Of a DNA stretch of 64,000 nt, positions 57,971 to 64,000 are shown piece after piece. Origin of the DNA: Thelonectria olida (Eukaryota > Ascomycota > Sordariomycetes > Hypocreales > Nectriaceae). The stretch is taken from contig JAGPYM010000028.1 in the NCBI GenBank assembly GCA_020736575.1, positions 62,001 through 126,000 on the forward strand, given 5' to 3'. How positions within the stretch are numbered: position 1 is the first letter of the stretch; each line of letters begins with the position of its first letter. The translations under genes and the position numbers were made by a program. Below the pieces are notes generated by a model. That model ran no database searches and was not told the DNA's origin. It was given only the letters and a program-made list of their open reading frames with translations.

Positions 57971-58759
57971 CTACGACCACGACAAGTGACCCCTCTTACG
58001 ATATCGCTTCTTCGCGCTTGGCGTAGGCTTGTCATTAGAGTAGTCCTCGAAGCTGCCATTCAGAACGTCCGAACGAACCTCACGTTTTCGCTTGTTCTTC
58101 TCTAGTTTCTCTGCATCCTTCTCCCATGTCTCCATCTCGTATGAGTTAAATGGACCGACTACATCATGTCCTAAGGCCTTGCCGAGCCGTTCTCGTAGAC
58201 CTAAAATGGGCCAGATAGGGACGTGTGTACTCAATCTTGATCCCATATATCGAGGCACCGTCGTCATCTAGTGGTGCGTTGAACGGATCATGGAACTTCT
58301 CGAGGAACCCTTTAGTCACGTAGCCCGTATATACAATGAACTAGAGTGTATCCGTGTCGTGCGTGAAGATTCGAAACGTGGCATCCTGAAAGTTTAGATG
58401 CGGTGTACCCTTCTTCGCGCCGATTAGCGGTTCTCCATGTGTTGATGGAGCGGGCAACGGACCAACGGATGGGAGTGCCGTTGCGCCATTGCTAGGAAAA
58501 TTCCAATAAAATACGCGTCTTGGTCCGAGTTGCTTGGCGCGAGCTGTCTCTGTCGAAGTTGCTGCAAGCGAGAAGCAGGCTCATTCCAACTACGTCCCGG
58601 TCCCAGTGCCACTCGGAAAAGGTTTCCCCTGATGCTAGCAAATTGATTCTTGCCGATATAACACATCATTGGTAGGTTGGCAGGAGTTTGCGTAGGTATG
58701 TACGGAAGGGAGGATGGACTGAAGGACTTAATGTCAGACAGTACGTGTATTCGGTCCAT
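57971..58759 (-). pseudogene. Pseudogene of an uncharacterised conserved fungal family
   Basis: The minus strand reads MMCYIGKNQFASIRGN and PSNSDQDAYFIGIFLAMAQR. A frameshift near 58430 leads to LIGAKKGTPHLNFQDATFRI, then a TAG, then FIVYTGYVTKGFLEKFHDPF. After another shift near 58225 come VPIWPILGLRERLGKALG, GPFNSYEMETWEKD and KRKREVRSDVLNGSFEDYS. This order of blocks (FIVYTGYVTKEFL, then PILGLRERLGKALGEDIVG, then a KRKREV tail) is one I know from unannotated ascomycete proteins with no assigned function. Two frameshifts and at least one stop make it non-functional. Its 5' end lies within about 20 bases of the broken end of the neighbouring LINE. Confidence 0.6.
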
Positions 58760-58779
58760 TGATCCAAATCAGTATAAGA

Positions 58780-61700
58780 TTAAATCTCCTGTACTGCTTG
58801 GGGGCGGAAGTTGACCACCATGTTTTGAAATCTTCTTTCGGTTTTTCCCTCGCCATCTTTCGCAGGAATGCCAGCGTCGGCTGAGCGCCGTCCGGCTCCG
58901 GCAGCGACGAAGAAGATTTTGCCAGTTTGTCGGCTTGTTCGTTGCTGGGAATGTTCGTGTGGCCAGCGCACTTGTGTAGCTCCGTGTGATGCAGCTAAAG
59001 CCTGGAACTCGAGGAAGACTTCTTGTGAGGAGTCAGACGGTGTGCCGCGTAGGCATGTGGCGATTGCCAGGTTGTCTGGGCAGACTACGATGTCCTGTAT
59101 CGCTGATCCTGGGAGGCCTAGGCGGCCTTAAGTCCCTCTAGTGCTCCTGTAGCTTCAGCATCAAATACCTCGGCAGGTCCAAGGCGGCCTGAGCCGTTGG
59201 AGATAGAGAGGTTGTTCTGGTGAATGGCGAAGCCGTAGCTGGCTGCTCCCTTTAAGGACATGGAGCCATCTGAGTATACGATCAAGGTAAGTGAGTTTAC
59301 TGTCTGGATCCACTGGAGGAAGGCCTCAGCAGATTCTTCTTTCGATGCTATCTGTAGGGGTGTTTTCTGTTCCTTGTTGAAGCATTGCTGGATGAGGGAC
59401 GGCCGCGTGCAGGGTACGAGGAGCTCATCGGCTTGTCGAAGACGGATCCTGAAGCTGCTCTCTGATGTGGTTTGATACCTCCGCTTTATGAGCATATGGC
59501 ATGTGGGTTGTCTGGGTGGAAGCGTGCGCTTCGCGAGGGGGCGGGCCTCGTCGAGGGATTTAAGTCGATCGGAGAAACGGTATCGACGCGCTTCAAGAAG
59601 CTGAGCGACTGGTGGTATCCCGCTTTCCCGATGGAGGATGGCGATAGGGGTCGTCCCCCAGGCGGGGAGTATAGCTCGCATAGATTGGTTAATGGCCTTG
59701 TTCATTCTCCGCAAGAAGTGTTGAATACTTGATGGCCGGTCTTTAGAGGGTTGGTTCCACCGCGGCCGGGTTGCACCTGGATACCATACTTCAGCGCCAT
59801 AGAGCAGGACTGGTTCAATGCATGCCCTGACGGCGCTCCGCACAGCACTGGGCAGCGGGCCGTGTTTCGTGTTGGTGAGTCCTTGCAGATGGTGGGCGAC
59901 AGCCTGTGCTTTAGCCGTCCACTTCTCTACGTGGACTCGAAATGATAGGCTGCTGTCCAGCCAGATGCCTAGCCAGCGCATATCTGCTTCAGGGTGCTTC
60001 TCGACATCGCCATGGCGTATTGCCGGTGCAGTCTTTAGTTTGCGCCGAGAGAAGTGCATAACTTCCGTCTTCTTAGGGTCGAAAGATCCCCCATTCGCGG
60101 CGCCCCAGCGGACCATTTCTTCGACAGATCTTGATGCCGTAGCGGCTGTTTCCTCTACCGTGTCGCCTGTGCACAGGATGCCTGTGTCGTCTGCATAGCC
60201 GAACCGGCCTTGAGGGTTTCCTAATCGGTAGATGGGTTCTGTGCGCAGCAGAAAGAGGATCGGCGATACCGGCGATCCCTGAGGAAGGCCGCACTGGAGG
60301 GGGAAAGCGGCGTGATAGTATCTTAGTACCTAACACAAGCAGATCGGTCATCCATGAAGGATCCAGCCCATCGTGCGAGGTGTCCCGGCCAGCCTTGTTC
60401 GCGGAGACGCAAAACCAGTCTGTTGCGCATGACAGTGTCGAATGCACCTTGGATGCCCATCGTGACCAGTGTGGCCACCTTCTTGCGGGAGAATGCTTCC
60501 TCAATGTCGTAGACCAAGGCAGCTACGAGGTCTGTCGCCGATCTCTTAGGGAGGGCTCCGGCTTGCTAAGGATGAAGGACTCCGTAGTGAATGCATGCCC
60601 ACGCGAGACGGCGCGCAACTAGCCGAGACAGGAGAGCAGAGGGATAGGTCGCCATGCTCGCGGAGTCGTCAAGTCTCTACGTCCAGGTTTGGCGATCATG
60701 ACCACCTCTGCCGCCCTGAAGGGTTTCGGGTGGTGGCCTATGGCCAGGCACCCCTCGAAGAGGTGGCGGACGTGCGATCCAATGATGTGCCACACTGCTG
60801 TGAGGAGTTTGACTGTGATGTTATCTGCTCCTGGGGATGTATTCTTGGTACGGAGAGTCGCATCCTGTGCTTCTTCTAGAGAGATTTCTTGCGGAAATGG
60901 AATCATTCTGTGAGGGTTGACCTGAATCCAGGGGTCCTGGACGTTATCATCTGCTGTTCGACGCTCCAGAGTGGCTCGCCAGAGCGCGTTAGCCTTGTCG
61001 AGCTGGGTTTCGTAGACCACTCTTGGTTGAATCCGAGGGGGTAAAGTCTTCTGATCGCACGATATCCGGCTGCAGCACAGGCGCATTCTTCGGTCCACCA
61101 CGGAGCGTTGCGTGCTCCTTTCCTCGCAGGTCGGCCTGCTGCCTTCGTTGCTGATTGTAGAAGGTTCACAAGCGTAGATGCGAGCTCGTCTAGCTCTGAT
61201 GGACCCGAGGCAGCGACGGGGGTCCCAGTCGATCCGAGTTCTACGGTTTCTACGAAACGCTTGAGCTCGTCGTCTGTTGTTACGCGAATTTTGCCCTGTT
61301 ATATTGGGGTCAGCTTGATATCCGGGAGTGTTAGACTAAGAGTGAAGTGGATAGAGCTGGTGGCGAGGTGGTCCTCAATGTTAGCTTCAGCAAGAGGTAC
61401 TATGATCCCCCCTTGAAATAACGTTAGCTCGACCCACGGGGCCAGGTCCCCTGCACGAGTATTTAGACAGTGTGAAGATCACTTGATAATACGTTTTTAG
61501 GCGTAGAAGCTGTTATTTATTCTATTTTTAATAGGATTACTGATACGCTCCTTTTGATAGCACTGTAGAGAGACTTGTATAGGAGACCTAGTCCCGTGGG
61601 TCGAGCTAACATTATTTCAAGGGGGGACCATAGTACATTCGGAAAGGCGAGGTCGATAGTGTTTCCATAGGGTTTGTAGGGATGTCTGAAGTGTTCAGCA

Positions 61701-62100
61701 GGCCGAGGCCGTTTTCCGATGCCCAAGAGGCGATATCATTGCCACGGTTCGTAGTCAGGCCGGTCTGCCAGGTGTGGTGTCTGGCGTTAAAATCGCCTGC
61801 CACGAGGCAGCGATCGGGGATAGGCCATTACCGTAGAGTGTCCAATGCATCGCTTCCATCGTTCTGACGGTAGAAGTTAACTATTATTATATCATTGACT
61901 GTGAGCCACAGGATATCGCGGCTTATGTAGGGTCGGATCTGGTCTGCCAAGAGCTTAGCATCACGGCGGATATATGTCATGACTCTGGGTCGAGTGCTAT
62001 CGCGATCCCAGGCTTCGACTGGGGATTAGGTGACATATGCTGGGTGGGTCTTCGTGAGGCAACGGGAGTTTGCCATCGTTGTCCATGGTTCTTGGAGGAG
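58780..62100 (-). mobile_element. Long degenerate LINE: endonuclease, RT, RNase H
   Basis: Minus-strand blocks in the proper order are: an endonuclease-like part (VAGDFNARHHTWQTG at about 61800, NTIDLAFPNVLWSP); a pre-RT part (WWTEECACAAAGYRAIRRLY); the RT start (EEAQDATLRTKNTSPGADNI, AAEVVMIAKPGRRDLT); motif A (GIQGAFDTVMRNRLVLRLRE) at about 60440; and motif B/C in shifted frames near 60200-60300. A 332-codon open part (59118-60116) follows, with KKTEVMHFSRRKL, MRWLGIWLDSSLSF and the RNase H acids IVYSDGSM and VFDAEATGALEG. The third and fourth RNase H acids appear near 59080 and 58920 (CPDNLAIATCLRG, NEQADKLA). At least four frame breaks exist. It ends abruptly at about 58785 without UTR or tail, so the 3' end has been deleted. 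Confidence 0.85.
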
Positions 62101-63417
62101 CACGATATCGTATCGTTCAGAGTCTGCCAATGCAGAGTATTGTTGTGATCGCGTTGGTGCAGCGGGTCTCGGGTAGGAGGATCTGAGTAAGCTTAGAGTC
62201 GATTAGAGTGGTGATAGTATTTGAAGGGCGCATATGGCCGTTTGACAGTAGGCGCCTCGCCGTAGTTGGCGTTAGCTTATCGCAAGAGGCCTACTCATCC
62301 CATTGAACCCCGAGAAGCTGAGAATGGAGATCGAGCCAATATATAGGGGGGACGAAGAGTCTTTCACCGGCGTGGTTGCGGAGCAGACCGTAAAGAGAGT
62401 TCTTGGCCGGATGCTGTCGCTGCTGCTTTGGAGGAGAAACGGGCGCTTGTGAGGCCACAGGTGTTGAGTCGGGCGAAGAGTCGGAGGACACTCCGCCACT
62501 ACCGAATGAGCAGGGCGTGGCCATTTCGACCAAGTTGCGCACTGCTTGACAAATCTGATGTTGCTAGAGAAGAGGCTGTTCGATAGCAAGGAATTAGCAA
62601 GCCGAGTCGTAGGGGAACGCATAGAAAGACGAACACGCAGTAGCTGAGGAGATGTGAACAAGACCGAAATCGAAATCCGCGCTTACGTACATTGAATTGA
62701 GGAATGACTTATCGTATGGAGAATCGCGTCCCTGTCTCTGACTTGAGATTGAATTGTTTTCTAATGTTCGTCCTGGTTTGTTCCGCCCGTCTCTACCACA
62801 ATCGAGGATAAAGATGGGTGATGACAACACACAGAATGAGGCCCTCTCTTGGCGGAGGGAAGGAAAAAACTGCCAGAGTTAGTGGCTAATCTGTGTGGCT
62901 GAAACCCAACTCGATATGGGCGCCCCTTTTTAAGACAATCTTTCAGATTTGAGGCAGGTGCAAAAGCGCGGGTCAGGGTCTTGCGACAGATCATTCACCC
63001 GACCTTCGCGGGCGCTGCTCGTTCATCTGCTCAGTTATTTTCTTGCGCAGTTGTTTCAGGTCTTCCGCTTCCTGTCCTGGCATGTGTCTAAGCTGTTCAG
63101 CCGTCCGTTTGTGCATGCAGAAGAAGGCTGCCACTGCGGCACAACGGCCATTATTTGATCAGTAGGAGGTCAGGCTGAGACGTCCAAGTTAGCAGCCTAA
63201 ATCAACTACATCAAGCCTTTACTGTACAGTTTGGGACAATCGCTCTTGATTCATACGGTGATTGGCGTCCGTTCTTAGTTTACTGGTGGCTTTCACTTAT
63301 CGCACTGGACATTCAGCCCGTTGTGGCCTTCATGCATTTATAAATAACCTGACAAGCTCTATTGACCGCTTCTTTATCTGGCTTCTGATATGTATATCTT
63401 GCCTCTCGTAACTAGAA
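62101..63417. other. 5' flank of the LINE and spacer
   Basis: At 62290-62660 the minus strand is open in two frames with a Pro/Ser-rich composition (DSSPDSTPVASQAPVSPPKQ), possibly an ORF1 remnant of the LINE. I cannot prove it. 62.7-63.4 kb shows nothing. Confidence 0.35.
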
Positions 63418-63849
63418 ATGACAAGCGAGCCATCCGAGTCACCCTTTGTCCTCATACCAGCTGGAAAACCATGCATTATGTGGCCAGTAAGCGATTGGGT
63501 CTTCGACGAAACTACACGGGTGTTCCTTTTCACAGTACCTTTCGACCCCCTAAATCCAATCCCATACCTTGCTGTTCTGTTAAATCCTAGTTACCAATTC
63601 CAAAATGACCAAGGAGCCACCGTTCATGCCCTCCCAGTAAAGGGGACACGGAGGGGCCGCGACGAGTGTTTTTTGGGGACCCTATTGCCTGAAAAGATAA
63701 ACTCTTTTATTCAAATAGGCCCGATAGATTTCGAGGCCGACCGTTTAAGAGTTCACATTGCTGTAAGAACTAGATCTGAAGTGGACTCATACATTGAAGA
63801 ACGACGAGCTGGGAGAGTCTGGACTGGACCCTTCGTCGAGTTGAATTGA
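63418..63849 (+). CDS. Small hypothetical protein
   Basis: Single ATG-started frame of 143 residues with no introns needed. It is rich in Phe, Pro and Val in the first half (WVFDETTRVFLFTVPFDPLN) and has the sequence TRRGRDECFLGTLLPEKINS in the middle. It ends with IEERRAGRVWTGPFVELN. There is no signal peptide, membrane helix or known domain. The even composition and clean start and stop suggest a real gene, but the family is not recognised. Confidence 0.5.
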   Translation: MTSEPSESPFVLIPAGKPCIMWPVSDWVFDETTRVFLFTVPFDPLNPIPYLAVLLNPSYQFQNDQGATVHALPVKGTRRGRDECFLGTLLPEKINSFIQIGPIDFEADRLRVHIAVRTRSEVDSYIEERRAGRVWTGPFVELN

Positions 63850-64000
63850 CTAGATGGTCGGACCGATGCGTCTTCCCATGGCAAACCCTACCACACTCCC
63901 CTAGGGTCCCAGTCCATTACTAAAACGCATATTCTAAGCTTGTGATTCAAAGGCAATCGCTTTAAGCTTTCTTCATTTGCCATATATCTCTAGATATAGA
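63850..64000. other. Window end, no feature
   Basis: Short non-coding tail after the last ORF. Confidence 0.4.

Noticed and set aside
1..64000. CRISPR arrays, tRNA or rRNA genes, telomere repeats, prophage-like clusters.
   Set aside because: I looked for regularly spaced repeats, T-loop-like GTTCGAATC contexts and TTAGGG arrays and found none that hold up. The sequence is eukaryotic.

Overview
The window looks like a gene-poor, transposon-rich accessory segment of a filamentous ascomycete chromosome, most likely from the Aspergillus/Penicillium group (Eurotiales). The evidence is: introns of about 50-100 nt with GT..CTAAC/CTGAC..AG signals, a four-exon LaeA-like methyltransferase, a Zn2Cys6 regulator, a GH16 glucanase, NB-ARC relics, Tad/I-type LINEs and pogo-type transposases. 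I saw no tRNA, rRNA, CRISPR array or telomere repeat. The genus is an inference.

Layout. 0-3 kb: a one-repeat coiled-coil gene and a three-repeat coiled-coil gene. 3.6-4.7 kb: a pogo/Tigger-type transposase relic. 6.5-7.2 kb: a two-exon hypothetical gene. 8.05-10.54 kb: a young 5'-truncated LINE with an open RT-RNase H frame and a 14-bp target-site duplication. 10.9-11.6 kb: a RING-H2 gene. 12.7-13.4 kb: a secreted cysteine-rich protein. 13.5-14.5 kb: a second pogo relic. 14.6-15.4 kb: a gene broken by one TGA. 17.7-18.7 kb: a GH16 gene broken by two frameshifts. 19.6-20.4 kb: a bZIP pseudogene. 21.0-21.6 kb: an orphan ORF. 24.1-24.5 kb and 34.6-35.2 kb: a broken and an open copy of one unknown family. 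24.8-25.6 kb: a possible three-exon gene. 31.9-32.7 kb: a SKP1-like pseudogene and a second relic. 35.9-36.9 kb: a fungal repeat-family protein. 37.4-38.6 kb: the LaeA-like methyltransferase. 44.0-44.5 kb: a second copy of the first coiled-coil gene. 44.8-47.8 kb: LINE relics. 51.2-52.4 kb: a glycosyltransferase-like membrane protein. 53.9-55.2 kb: an NB-ARC relic and a PD-(D/E)XK-like relic. 55.5-56.5 kb: a Zn2Cys6 factor. 58.0-62.1 kb: an unknown-family pseudogene next to a long degenerate LINE. 63.4-63.8 kb: a small intact ORF.

The genes do not form a recognisable pathway, and there is no secondary-metabolite backbone enzyme. The recurring theme is decay. At least seven gene relics keep long stretches of one frame and are interrupted by stop codons, most of which can be explained by C-to-T or G-to-A changes. 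This fits repeat-induced point mutation or CpG-type decay. Against that background one LINE insertion is fresh, and seven genes look intact: RING-H2, secreted protein, methyltransferase, glycosyltransferase-like, Zn2Cys6 and the two short coiled-coil paralogues. I found no clear novel defence or mobile system. The least-described items are the coiled-coil family with one and three repeats and the duplicated unknown family at 24/34 kb.
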